A stretch of 22,140 nucleotides of DNA from an uncultured Anaerostipes sp. (GTDB taxonomy: Bacteria; Bacillota; Clostridia; Lachnospirales; Lachnospiraceae), in NCBI GenBank assembly GCA_900756035.1, contig CAAEIR010000180.1, forward strand, positions 1-22,140, written 5' to 3'. The notes below the pieces were generated by a model. That model was not told the DNA's origin and did no database searches. It saw only the letters and a program-made list of their open reading frames with translations. Positions 1-7,808 of the stretch are shown here, piece by piece. The position numbers and the translations under genes were made by a program. Within the stretch, counting starts at the first letter, position 1, and the number at the start of each line of letters is the position of its first letter.

Positions 1-1594
1 AAGCCGGAGTTACAACAGCCGTTGCCGCAGTGGTTGGTCCGTCATAATAGGTTACACTCATCTTCGGACGATATGTAGCATTGGAATATCTGGAGCTATA
101 AAACTGCCCGTAACTTTTCTCTTCATCGGCATTTCGCAACATAATTCCATAAGAAGTAATCTTCCCCGAAGCACACTGTCTTGCATACTGAGTCAGATTG
201 ATGGTCCGGGCTTTATGTGTGGTTCCGGTAGTCGTTGTCGTTCCATAGCTAGTACTGTATCCCGGACGGTTACTCCATGTAAGTCCCGGACGACTCCAGT
301 TAGCATCCACCTTTCTCGCCGCAATGGTCTGCCCTTTCTGACTGTTCCCAGTCTCATAAAGTGTTAATGTCGCAGAATCTACATATTTATTTTTAATCTT
401 TGCAGTGAAATCTTTAAATCTAAGATATGTCCGATACAGTCCCTGTTTGGCTTTTCCTGCCATAATGGTTGTGACTCCGGAATCATAAAAGTTCGTATTT
501 TTATAACTTCCGTTTAAGACATACACATCCCAAAAATCTGTACTCCCCTTCCATGTAACCGTCGGATCAATGGTTACCGGATATTTACGATCTTTGTCTT
601 TAAAATAGTCCTCCTCAAAAGACAAGGTGATGATATAAGTATCCTCTCCTGCCTCTTCCAGATCATAGGAAAGCTCCTCACTGTAGGCTTTGCCTCCGGC
701 ATCATTCATAGATGGAGCTTCCAGAGATGCTACAATTTCTTCAGTTTTCTGATCCAGAAATGTAATCCCTCCGTCCAGAACATTTTTCTTTGCAGTCAAT
801 CCTTTTGCATAAAATTTAAACTGCATCTGATTGCTTTCTGGAGCTTTCGTTAATGTAATACTTTCCTTTACTCCGGTATCCAGAGACTGATATAAGAAAG
901 TACAGTTCTGATCCTCAGAGGTATAAGAAACTTTCACCGGAAGCTCCTCTTTCTGATCTTCGGCAGTTAAGACAGTTTCTTTTTGTACTGAACTTCTCTT
1001 AAGTTTCTCAATAGAAGCAAACGCATTGTCCGAATCTAATCTTTCTTCGGAATTTTCTTCCACAAGATCCACGCTTTTCAAGGCTTTCTGTACGGTCTGA
1101 TCTATCTCTTCTCCTTCTTCATCCGAAGAAGACTCTTCCTTCGTCCCATAGATCGGGGCAAAGGAGATCTCATAATCTCCGTTTTCCATTAAAACCGGTG
1201 TTTTCTCTGTGAGATCTTTTGGTAGATACTGTTTTTTATCTCCCGCCTTGTTCTCATAAAGATATCCAGACAGATCGTTTCCATTATCGCTTTTTTTCTC
1301 TTTAATCTTTACTAAGCTTGGATCATAGTCTGTAAGTTTTCCATCCTCATTTTCAAACCGGACGTCCTGACCATAAAAAACGGTCTGCTTCTTTCCGTCA
1401 GCTAATTGAAATGTCGTTGAATTTTTGGTACTCTCACTAAGAACAACTTGCTTTTCCTGCGACTTTTTCACTTCCTGCCCGGCGGATATTTCTCGTAACC
1501 ACTCTGCTGCCTGACTCCAATCTGTTGATGTAAAGATCATAGCACACACAAGACAGACACTTAATAACATCTTTCCATAACTTTTTCGTTTCAT
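1..1594 (-). CDS. Secreted Rhs/WapA-type protein with DNRLRE-like domain, N-terminal part (3' end outside window)
   Basis: Open frame of 531 codons from an ATG at 1594 that runs off the left edge, so the stop is not seen. GGGAGG lies 8 bases before the ATG. Residues 1-30 form a Sec signal peptide (MKRKSYGK, then a hydrophobic stretch, likely cut near SQAA) with no lipobox. Residues 50-330 are mostly beta-type sequence with an acidic linker (about 152-185). Residues 337-346 read KYPVTIDPTV, the phrase that precedes the DNRLRE region in WapA/Rhs-like cell-surface proteins. Residues about 347-517 fit a DNRLRE-like domain: repeated beta strands, YRTYLRFKDF, SATLTLYE, a Trp/Pro-rich part, and an end at RPKMSVTYY. 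In the family this N-terminal part is followed by YD/Rhs repeats and often a variable toxin tip; that part lies outside, so a toxin role is inference. It is separated from topB by a terminator and has its own promoter. Confidence 0.8.
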   Translation of the reverse strand, partial: MKRKSYGKMLLSVCLVCAMIFTSTDWSQAAEWLREISAGQEVKKSQEKQVVLSESTKNSTTFQLADGKKQTVFYGQDVRFENEDGKLTDYDPSLVKIKEKKSDNGNDLSGYLYENKAGDKKQYLPKDLTEKTPVLMENGDYEISFAPIYGTKEESSSDEEGEEIDQTVQKALKSVDLVEENSEERLDSDNAFASIEKLKRSSVQKETVLTAEDQKEELPVKVSYTSEDQNCTFLYQSLDTGVKESITLTKAPESNQMQFKFYAKGLTAKKNVLDGGITFLDQKTEEIVASLEAPSMNDAGGKAYSEELSYDLEEAGEDTYIITLSFEEDYFKDKDRKYPVTIDPTVTWKGSTDFWDVYVLNGSYKNTNFYDSGVTTIMAGKAKQGLYRTYLRFKDFTAKIKNKYVDSATLTLYETGNSQKGQTIAARKVDANWSRPGLTWSNRPGYSTSYGTTTTTGTTHKARTINLTQYARQCASGKITSYGIMLRNADEEKSYGQFYSSRYSNATYRPKMSVTYYDGPTTAATAVVTPA

Positions 1595-1980
1595 TATAAT
1601 TCCTCCCATCTCCTTACGTTACATCAAATCCTACTTCAAATGAAACAAATCTATATGTCAACTCATTGATACAATTAGTATAACATTTCATTGTACTAAA
1701 TCAAGAACAATTTGAGTTTCCGTCAGGTTGCACAATTACATGTTCACACTTTTGTAATCATTTAAAAAACTATTTTTTTCACTTGTCACTAAACCACGCA
1801 TTCCCGACGTTTTCTCGTGTTACATTTTTGATATTTTATTAACACATTTTTAAGGTTTTTTTGCATTTTCAGCACTTTTTTGTGTCCCCTTTTTTCATTT
1901 TATACAATATGCATAACTATGAAAAATTTTTTTAGTTATTTTCTACAAATGTTCTCGAAACAAAAAAGAAGTTTATAATA
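1595..1980. other. AT-rich intergenic region upstream of the Rhs-type gene
   Basis: About 390 non-coding bases, rich in T and A runs, between the Rhs-type gene and the topB terminator. Apart from the promoter at 1677-1704 and the ribosome binding site near 1601-1606, I see no gene, tRNA or conserved RNA fold. Weaker TATAAA-like boxes (for example near 1902) lack a matching -35. Confidence 0.6.
1677..1704 (-). promoter_or_regulatory. Promoter for the Rhs-type gene
   Basis: Read on the minus strand: -35 TTGATT (1699-1704), 16-base spacer, extended -10 TGTTATACT (TATACT at 1677-1682). Predicted transcription start is near 1670, giving a leader of about 75 bases. Arms TAGTA and TACTA lie on either side of the spacer and could be an operator, but they are short. 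Confidence 0.55.
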
Positions 1981-2030
1981 AAAAAATCAGAAAATATCCG
2001 TCAAAAACCACAGACTTTTCCTGATTTTTT
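1981..2030. terminator. Terminator after topB, possibly bidirectional
   Basis: Arms AAAAAATCAG (1981-1990) and CTGATTTTTT (2021-2030) pair perfectly, and inner AAAA/TTTT pairing extends the stem past one unpaired base. Both strands end in a T run. It starts 7 bases after the topB stop codon and separates topB from the Rhs-type gene. Confidence 0.75.
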
Positions 2031-2036
2031 CTTTCA

Positions 2037-4019
2037 TTATTTGGAGGTTTTTTTATAAAACGGTGCGATCTGATCAAAAGATTTTCGAAGCTGATACTGG
2101 AAGTTATTCTCTTTTACCACATTTGTTTTTTGCGTCACAAATCTATTTAACTTTTCCATATATTCTTCTTCTGTGACATTTCCCTCTGCCACATATGTCA
2201 ATCCTTTTTCCCAGCTCGCCGTCAACGTTGGATTTAACAAAGACCCAATCGACGCACTCACTACGTTAACGATCATCTCCCCGGTCAGAGTCGGCGTCAC
2301 GATCTGCGTTTTTTTATTCAAAGCAATATACTTGTTGGAAATCAGCTTTTTTACAATCTCCGCGCGAGTTGCGCTGGTTCCGATGCCGCTTCCCTTAATC
2401 TGTTCTCTTAAATCTTCATCCTCAATTAACTGTCCGGCATTTTCCATCGCCAGAATTAATGATCCGGAATTATAACGCTTCGGTGGTGTTGTTGTTCCGT
2501 CTTTGATCACATGTTCTTTGACGGGGAGTTCCATACCTTTTTTCAAAGATGAAATAGCTGCAATCTGCTCCGGTGTTAACGGTTCTTCTTTTTTATTTGC
2601 CGGAATACCGGTTACTTTCAGATATCCCGGGTCTTTTAATATTTTAAAATTAGCAAAGAAGGATTCTCCATTGGTTTTTGTCTCCAATTTCATTTTTAAA
2701 TATACCGCCGGAGGCATAAAGATACTCAAAAATCTCCGGCAGATCACATCATAGACCTTCTGTCCCATTTGAGATATTCTGGAAAGGTTTCCTACCGCCT
2801 GTCCGGTTGGAATAATTGCATAATGATCGGTAATCTTTTTATCATCCACATACTTTGTTTTGGAAAGTCCCTGATAGCTTTTCTGATCAAGGATCTCTGT
2901 GACAAATCCCGCCAGCGGTTCATACGCAGACAATCCGCTGATATTTTTCACAATCTCTTTGCTGACTGCCGTAGACAATACTCTTGCATCCGTCCTTGGA
3001 TACGTCACCAGTTTTTTTTCATACAAATCCTGTACCGTTTTTAGAGTCTCGTCAGGACTTAATTTAAACCTTTTAGAACACTCATTTTGGAGCTCAGCCA
3101 AATTATAAAGCAATGGCGGATTCTTTTTCTCCTGCCGTCTGGAAAAAGATTCTACTACAGTTTTTCCGGATGCACCGGACTCTATGTATTTTACAAAAGC
3201 CTGTGCTTCTTTTTTCTCCAAAAATCCATTATCTTTGTATAATTTAGGAGATTCAAAATAGGCAGACCCCTTAACTGCTTTCCATTCTGCCTCCACTTGA
3301 AATCCCTGACAATCGAAATGTCCCAAAACACGATAAAACGGAGTCGGTACGAAGGTACGAATCTCCCTCTCCCTCTTTACAATCATTCCAAGAACACAGG
3401 TCATCACACGTCCTACTGCAACAACAAGACTCTTCTTTTGATTTAAATAATTCCCCAGAGTCCATCCGTATTTTAAAGTTAATACTCTGGAAAAATTAAT
3501 TCCCATAAGATAATCTTCTTTGGCACGCAAATATGCAGCCGATGCAAGATTATCATACTCACTTAGGTCTTTTGCTTCTTTTACGCCTCTGATAACCTCT
3601 TCCTTCGTCTGAGAATCAATCCATACTCTTTTCTTTGTCTTTTGGCTGCTCACTTTTGCCTCTTGATCTACCAGTCGGTAAATATATTCTCCCTCTCGCC
3701 CGGAGTCTGTACAAACATAAATTGTATCAATATCTTCACGGTTCAACAGAGAAGATACGATATCAAACTGTTTTTTTACGGATGGAATCGTTTCATACTT
3801 ATAGTCACCCGGAATAAACGGCAATGTCTCTAAATCCCATTTTTTAAGTGACGGATCATACTGATCCGGATAAGACATCGTCACAAGATGTCCTACACAC
3901 CAGGTAATCACTGCCTGATCGCCCTCCATATATCCGTTTCGATTTTTTGCATTTATATTCAATGCCGCCGCAAATTCTCTGGCAACACTTGGTTTTTCTG
4001 TAATAAATAATGATTTCAA
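2037..4019 (-). CDS. topB: DNA topoisomerase III (type IA)
   Basis: 660-residue type IA topoisomerase, which relaxes and decatenates DNA through a transient tyrosine-DNA link. I start it at TTG 4019, giving the usual N-terminus (M)KSLFITEKPSVAR, with AGG 7 bases and GGAAGG 11 bases upstream. A longer frame to 4097 adds 26 residues unlike the family and would cross its own promoter. Toprim motifs are present: EKPS at residues 8-11 and TDSGREGE at about 104-111. The active-site tyrosine is in VTYPRTD (Tyr341). GRVMTC replaces the common GRVQTP. No C-terminal zinc-finger cysteines are present, as in many Firmicutes TopB proteins. A type IA topoisomerase is certain. TopB rather than TopA follows from the GREGE toprim style and length. 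It is divergent from the LUD gene. Confidence 0.93.
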   Translation of the reverse strand: MKSLFITEKPSVAREFAAALNINAKNRNGYMEGDQAVITWCVGHLVTMSYPDQYDPSLKKWDLETLPFIPGDYKYETIPSVKKQFDIVSSLLNREDIDTIYVCTDSGREGEYIYRLVDQEAKVSSQKTKKRVWIDSQTKEEVIRGVKEAKDLSEYDNLASAAYLRAKEDYLMGINFSRVLTLKYGWTLGNYLNQKKSLVVAVGRVMTCVLGMIVKREREIRTFVPTPFYRVLGHFDCQGFQVEAEWKAVKGSAYFESPKLYKDNGFLEKKEAQAFVKYIESGASGKTVVESFSRRQEKKNPPLLYNLAELQNECSKRFKLSPDETLKTVQDLYEKKLVTYPRTDARVLSTAVSKEIVKNISGLSAYEPLAGFVTEILDQKSYQGLSKTKYVDDKKITDHYAIIPTGQAVGNLSRISQMGQKVYDVICRRFLSIFMPPAVYLKMKLETKTNGESFFANFKILKDPGYLKVTGIPANKKEEPLTPEQIAAISSLKKGMELPVKEHVIKDGTTTPPKRYNSGSLILAMENAGQLIEDEDLREQIKGSGIGTSATRAEIVKKLISNKYIALNKKTQIVTPTLTGEMIVNVVSASIGSLLNPTLTASWEKGLTYVAEGNVTEEEYMEKLNRFVTQKTNVVKENNFQYQLRKSFDQIAPFYKKTSK

Positions 4020-4026
4020 ATAGCTA

Positions 4027-4036
4027 CCTGCCTTCC
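4027..4036 (-). promoter_or_regulatory. Ribosome binding site that fixes the topB TTG start
   Basis: On the minus strand GGAAGGCAGG lies just before TTG 4019, with the last AGG 7 bases away. It supports the TTG over the upstream ATG at 4097. Confidence 0.6.
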
Positions 4037-4052
4037 AAAAACTTTCCAAAAC

Positions 4053-4061
4053 ATTATAACA
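4053..4061 (-). promoter_or_regulatory. Extended -10 promoter of topB
   Basis: Minus-strand TGTTATAAT, with TATAAT at 4053-4058 and a TGn extension; there is no good -35. The predicted start near 4046 leaves a leader of about 27 bases before the TTG codon. Confidence 0.6.
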
Positions 4062-4076
4062 CAGGACTCGTTGATG

Positions 4077-4085
4077 TGGTATAAT
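4077..4085 (+). promoter_or_regulatory. Extended -10 promoter of the LUD-domain gene
   Basis: TGGTATAAT, with TATAAT at 4080-4085 and the TGn extension. Predicted start is near 4092, about 27 bases before ATG 4119. It lies back to back with the topB promoter, the two -10 boxes being about 21 bases apart. Confidence 0.65.
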
Positions 4086-4118
4086 GAATTCATCCAAAAC
4101 ATAAGAAAGGATGATTTT

Positions 4119-4757
4119 ATGAGTTTAGAAAAAGCAACACAATTAAAGGCAGAGACTATCATTAAGAACCTTGAAAAACGTAATATTCAGGGAATCTACT
4201 GCCCTACAAAAGAAGATGCATTAACCCAGGCATTGTCCTACATAGAAAAAGGATCTGTCGTATCCTGGGGCGGTTCCATGAGCATCCAGGAAATCGGTCT
4301 GCGAGATGCTGTTGTATCCGGTGATTATCAGGTCATTGACAGATCTGTTGCAAAAAATTACGAGGAACAGCGGGAGATTTTTTCAAAGGCAGTCCTCTCT
4401 GATTACTATCTGATGAGCTCTAATGCCATTACTTTAGACGGAGAGTTAATTAACATCGATGGTACCGGAAACCGCGTTGCCTGTCTTTCCTATGGGCCAA
4501 AACATGTCATTATGATTGTCGGCATGAATAAAGTGGTAACTAATGTGCCGGACGGTGTGGCAAGAATCCGCAATATGGCAACACCTCCGAATGTATTGCG
4601 CCTCGGTCTTAAAACTCCATGTTCTATGACCGGACGGTGTGGCGACTGCTACGGAGACGGCTGTATTTGCAGTCAGATTGTTGTAACCAGACGCCAGAGT
4701 GCGGCAATGAAAGACCGAATCAAAGTAATTCTGGTCGGAGAATCTTTAGGTTATTAA
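4119..4757 (+). CDS. LUD-domain (LutC/YkgG-like) protein
   Basis: 212 residues. I start at ATG 4119 (MSLEKATQ) because GAAAGG lies 8 bases before it; a TTG at 4071 would sit on the promoter. The protein fits the LUD family, with WGGSMSIQEIGL near the middle and VARIRNMATPPNVLRL before the end. The C-terminus carries five cysteines in CSMTGRCGDCYGDGCIC, followed by VTRRQS and KVILVGESLGY. LUD proteins are linked to lactate oxidation through LutABC, but neither lutA nor lutB is nearby. This stand-alone, cysteine-rich form is usually annotated only as 'lactate utilization protein'; its reaction is not established here. The cysteines could bind a metal or iron-sulfur centre (inference). It is transcribed alone and ends at a strong terminator. 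Confidence 0.85.
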   Translation: MSLEKATQLKAETIIKNLEKRNIQGIYCPTKEDALTQALSYIEKGSVVSWGGSMSIQEIGLRDAVVSGDYQVIDRSVAKNYEEQREIFSKAVLSDYYLMSSNAITLDGELINIDGTGNRVACLSYGPKHVIMIVGMNKVVTNVPDGVARIRNMATPPNVLRLGLKTPCSMTGRCGDCYGDGCICSQIVVTRRQSAAMKDRIKVILVGESLGY

Positions 4758-4770
4758 CTTACTTTTAAAA

Positions 4771-4806
4771 CCATATCAGAATCTTAAGACTCTGATATGG
4801 TTTTTT
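4771..4806 (+). terminator. Intrinsic terminator after the LUD-domain gene
   Basis: Perfect 10-base arms CCATATCAGA (4771-4780) and TCTGATATGG (4791-4800), a 10-base loop, then six T. It is 13 bases after the stop codon. Confidence 0.92.
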
Positions 4807-4888
4807 CGTTGCATTTTTATCACAATCATAGTAAAATTTACTTAAATTCTTTGCTTTTCTACTTATTTTTATAACATTATTGATTTTT

Positions 4889-4893
4889 GGAGG
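4889..4893 (+). promoter_or_regulatory. Ribosome binding site of the AraC-family gene
   Basis: GGAGG 8 bases before ATG 4902. It overlaps the alternative TTG at 4887, which decides the start. Confidence 0.7.
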
Positions 4894-4901
4894 TTTTTCC
4901 T

Positions 4902-5795
4902 ATGATTGATAAATCAGGTAATACAATGCCGATTTACTCTCTTCCCCGCTGCCCTTTATCTGCAGATCAGCCCTTTCAGATGACTGAACTTCATATACGT
5001 GCCCTTCCGGGAAACCGTATTTTCCCCCACTGGCATGATGATTTTGAGCTCATCTATATCATTTCCGGAAAGATGGAATTTGATCTCCGCCAAAAAGCTT
5101 ATTTAATCTCTGCCGGAGAAGGGCTGTTTCTAAATTCCGGTGAACTTCATTTTATTCATGCATACCAGTCCTATGACTGCCGTTTTGTAATTTTTCGGAT
5201 TAGTCCTCTGCTGTTTGCTCAGACAAATCAAAGTCCTATTTACAAAAATTACATCCATCCAATCGTATCCAACCCTTCTTTTGGTTTCCTTCCCTTAGTA
5301 CCCAAAGTACCATGGCAGAAGTATATTTTAGAAACAATGAAAAAGATGGTTCAGCTCTGCGACAAGAAAAGTTTTGGATACGAAATAAAAGTTCAACATT
5401 TTATCCATGAAATCTTCTACTATATTTTTCAAAATATCCCGGCGCAAAAAGAACTGACTCAAAGAGAACTGCGGGATCTTAAAAGGATAAAAGACGTTCT
5501 TTCTTATCTTCATGAAACCTTGCAAGAAAAACATCGGCTGTCAGATATCGCAGATTTTTGCCACCTAAGCAACAGTGAGTGCTGCCGTCTTTTTCAAAGG
5601 AATCTAAGACTCAGCCCCATGGAATATTTAAATCAGCATAGAATATATGAGAGCCTTCCTGAAATTTTAAAACATGAACTGAGTATGGGGGCAATCGCAA
5701 AAGAAGTCGGCTTTTCCGGAAGCAGTTATTTTTCTGAAATGTTTAAAAAAACCTTAGGGATCACTCCCAGAACTTTTTATAAGACCTTCTCGTAA
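4902..5795 (+). CDS. AraC-family transcription regulator with N-terminal cupin domain
   Basis: 297 residues. The ATG at 4902 has GGAGG 8 bases upstream (4889-4893); a TTG at 4887 overlaps that site and is rejected. Residues about 30-110 form the AraC-type cupin sensor, including FPHWHDDFEL (41-50), which is typical of sugar- or metabolite-sensing members. Residues about 197-297 hold the two helix-turn-helix units: the first around LSDIADFCHLSNSECCRLF, the second around AIAKEVGFSGSSYFSEMFKK, ending in the usual GITPRTFYK. It should bind DNA and respond to a small ligand, probably a sugar. No metabolic genes are next to it: upstream is a terminated LUD gene and downstream a convergent membrane-protein gene. 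The target is therefore unknown and may be distant. I found no convincing sigma-A promoter in 4809-4888. Confidence 0.9.
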   Translation: MIDKSGNTMPIYSLPRCPLSADQPFQMTELHIRALPGNRIFPHWHDDFELIYIISGKMEFDLRQKAYLISAGEGLFLNSGELHFIHAYQSYDCRFVIFRISPLLFAQTNQSPIYKNYIHPIVSNPSFGFLPLVPKVPWQKYILETMKKMVQLCDKKSFGYEIKVQHFIHEIFYYIFQNIPAQKELTQRELRDLKRIKDVLSYLHETLQEKHRLSDIADFCHLSNSECCRLFQRNLRLSPMEYLNQHRIYESLPEILKHELSMGAIAKEVGFSGSSYFSEMFKKTLGITPRTFYKTFS

Positions 5796-5797
5796 GT

Positions 5798-5844
5798 ACC
5801 AAAAAGGCTGCCTGCAATTTCTACAGACAGCCTTTTTGGTTAAA
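5798..5844. terminator. Bidirectional terminator between convergent genes
   Basis: Perfect 13-base arms ACCAAAAAGGCTG (5798-5810) and CAGCCTTTTTGGT (5828-5840) around a 17-base loop. It lies 2 bases after the AraC-family stop and 9 bases after the minus-strand membrane-protein stop, so it can serve both. Confidence 0.85.
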
Positions 5845-5849
5845 TATTA

Positions 5850-6242
5850 TTATGAATTCTGATCCCATTCACGAAATGCGATAAATTTTGTCTTCCACAA
5901 TAGGGAAAGTGCCGGAACCAGTACCCATGCCAGTTTCGTCCTTTCCTGGGCAAAAAATCCCAGATGAAAAGCCCCTGCAAACTGCAGGATCAACACTAGC
6001 ATATAGATTACAATCAGCAAATATGCAACTGCATAGGAAGGATATACTTGCTGCTCCAGCTTTTGATTGAAATAGAAACGATCTGTGCTCAATGAAACTA
6101 CAGAAACTACTGCGAGAATCAAATTGATTATCTGATACTGCGCATCACTGAGTTCACTGAAATATGTAAGGATTGCAGCTAAAAACAGTAAAATCTGAAC
6201 ATACCACAGTAATTTTTCCTGTTTCTCATATTGATTTTCCAT
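5850..6242 (-). CDS. Small four-segment membrane protein, function unknown
   Basis: 130 residues, not recognised as a named family. Hydrophobic stretches at about 12-29, 35-52, 69-91 and a short one at 105-117 suggest three or four membrane spans, with a charged N-terminus (MENQYEKQEK) and a polar loop at 53-66. AGAGG lies 7 bases before the ATG. It starts 29 bases after the L,D-transpeptidase gene ends, on the same strand and with no terminator between, so the two probably share a transcript. A role in the cell envelope is only a guess from that pairing. It ends at the shared bidirectional terminator, the end of the long minus-strand run. Confidence 0.7.
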   Translation of the reverse strand: MENQYEKQEKLLWYVQILLFLAAILTYFSELSDAQYQIINLILAVVSVVSLSTDRFYFNQKLEQQVYPSYAVAYLLIVIYMLVLILQFAGAFHLGFFAQERTKLAWVLVPALSLLWKTKFIAFREWDQNS

Positions 6243-6271
6243 CTTAAAACCTCTTTCTTACCCTGTAATTC

Positions 6272-7765
6272 CTAATAATGAATAAAACATGGATCTCCGA
6301 TCTCAGTCAACCGGTAGACAGCTTCTGCATCTGACAACGTCAGGTTAATACATCCATGAGAGCCTGCTGTCTTATAGTAAGTCGGTGACCAGCTTCCCCA
6401 GTCTCCCCGGCTGCTGTAATGGTATCCTGTTCCGGTCCACATAATTCTTGTCCAGTATCTGGTCGGAACGCTATAATCTGCTCCGGTCAATGTTTTGGTA
6501 AGTTTCTTTTCTTTAATATCATAAACACCGGTTCTTGTAATCCGATCAGGAGTTGCTTTTCCGGTAATACAATTAGTACTAAAGACAAGCTTTCCTTTTT
6601 TATAAACGTAGACCATCTGCTCTGTCAGATCAACCTCGCTGTAATTTTGTGTATCCCAGTCATTTTCTTTCTTGTTGTAGTTCATTCGATAACCTTTATG
6701 ACTGTATACCGGTTTTAGAGCAGTCAGCAGGGCTTTCTGATTCTCTTCATTTGGTTTCTTCTGGTAGGCTTTTACGTCGCTTTGTGCTGGAGCCTTTTTC
6801 AGAATCTTCATGGTCTGGCTAATTACTTTATCGTAATCGATTCTCCAGCCGTAATCACCACCGCTTACCTTTATCTTTTTCCCGGAGTGAGTTTTAAAAG
6901 TACGGGCAATCCCCTGAGTTTTATATTTCAGACAGAAGTCTTCTAACCATTTTTCTACGGAAGAATGACTGATTTTTACTGTATGCTTTTTAGTATTCAC
7001 TTTGATACAGTCTTTCAGAGTTTCCGGTCCCAGAGTTTCTTTTACATTGTTGCCCATATCCCATTGAATCCAATGCAGGAGATAATTATTATAAGTCTTC
7101 TGCATTTCTTCTGACTCTTTGTCATTTTCGTACAATCCCGGTTTCTGATAAACATCCGGATACGCTTTCTGATCTTTTAGATTCAGCGTGCCTTTCAGAG
7201 ATTCCACCGCCTGTCCTGCCACGGTTTCAAAGACTTTTGTATTCAGAAGATTTCCTTCTACTTCCTTCTGAATCACTCCGTATTGTTTCTCTTCAGAATA
7301 TACGATCGTGGCATCCTTAGGTTTTACAATAGAATACTCCTTACTTCCGGTCGTTAACACCGACTTTTTCAAAAGATTCTGCAATTTTTTCTCTGAAAAT
7401 GTTACTGCTGTTACATTTGTCTTGTTTTTTCCGCTAAAGAATGATGTAATTACACTCTGGTTATGTTGTGTATGATAGGCATTCTTTACTTTCTCTTCGG
7501 AGGTAAAGGCAAGATCAATGTCCTGTCCTGTTATTGTATCCTGTCCTTTGTCGCGTCCCTTGATCTTTAATTTGTAAGATGCAATTGATTTTTTCACTTT
7601 TTCAATGGAGTCCTCATATTTCATACCTGAGACATCAACCTTATTAAAGGTACTTCCCGGATACCAGCGATCCTGATAATATGTATGAACGCCCACAGCT
7701 GTTCCGATGATGACAGCTGTGGCGATTCCTCCAATGATTCCCCCCTGTTTTTTCGTTATCCTCAT
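6272..7765 (-). CDS. L,D-transpeptidase (YkuD domain) with N-terminal membrane anchor
   Basis: 497 residues. I start at ATG 7765 (MRITKK); GGAGG lies at 7777-7781, 11 bases upstream, and an in-frame TTG at 7783 overlaps that site. Residues about 8-28 form a single membrane anchor, so the rest is outside the cell. Residues about 40-330 resemble the peptidoglycan-binding type 4 regions found before YkuD domains in clostridia (PGSTFNKVDVSGM at the start, GGDYGWRIDYDKV later). The YkuD catalytic domain fills about 370-497 and ends in SHGCINLTLSDAEAVYRL, with the nucleophile Cys472 and His470. Such enzymes cross-link peptidoglycan through 3-3 bonds or attach proteins to it; which one applies here cannot be told. 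It follows glyA by 41 bases across a weak hairpin and is probably co-transcribed with the small membrane protein after it. Confidence 0.92.
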   Translation of the reverse strand: MRITKKQGGIIGGIATAVIIGTAVGVHTYYQDRWYPGSTFNKVDVSGMKYEDSIEKVKKSIASYKLKIKGRDKGQDTITGQDIDLAFTSEEKVKNAYHTQHNQSVITSFFSGKNKTNVTAVTFSEKKLQNLLKKSVLTTGSKEYSIVKPKDATIVYSEEKQYGVIQKEVEGNLLNTKVFETVAGQAVESLKGTLNLKDQKAYPDVYQKPGLYENDKESEEMQKTYNNYLLHWIQWDMGNNVKETLGPETLKDCIKVNTKKHTVKISHSSVEKWLEDFCLKYKTQGIARTFKTHSGKKIKVSGGDYGWRIDYDKVISQTMKILKKAPAQSDVKAYQKKPNEENQKALLTALKPVYSHKGYRMNYNKKENDWDTQNYSEVDLTEQMVYVYKKGKLVFSTNCITGKATPDRITRTGVYDIKEKKLTKTLTGADYSVPTRYWTRIMWTGTGYHYSSRGDWGSWSPTYYKTAGSHGCINLTLSDAEAVYRLTEIGDPCFIHY

Positions 7766-7790
7766 GAAGTTTTGTTCCTCCAAAATGTAA

Positions 7791-7808
7791 AATCAGCAAT
7801 CGCCGATT
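7791..7808 (-). terminator. Weak hairpin overlapping the glyA stop, possible partial terminator
   Basis: On the minus strand AATCGGC and GCTGATT pair (7 pairs, one G-U) around a 4-base loop, followed by TTTTACATTTT. It is too weak to call a full terminator; it could lower read-through from glyA into the transpeptidase gene. Confidence 0.3.

Noticed and set aside
1890..1930. Second minus-strand promoter (TATAAA box) for the Rhs-type gene
   Set aside because: No -35 at the right distance; the promoter at 1677-1704 is much better.
4020..4097. Longer TopB starting at ATG 4097
   Set aside because: The 26 extra residues do not fit the family and would overlap the topB promoter; TTG 4019 has a good ribosome binding site.
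4809..4888. Sigma-A promoter for the AraC-family gene
   Set aside because: Several AT-rich boxes exist but none combines an acceptable -35 and -10 at 16-18 bases, so none is reported.
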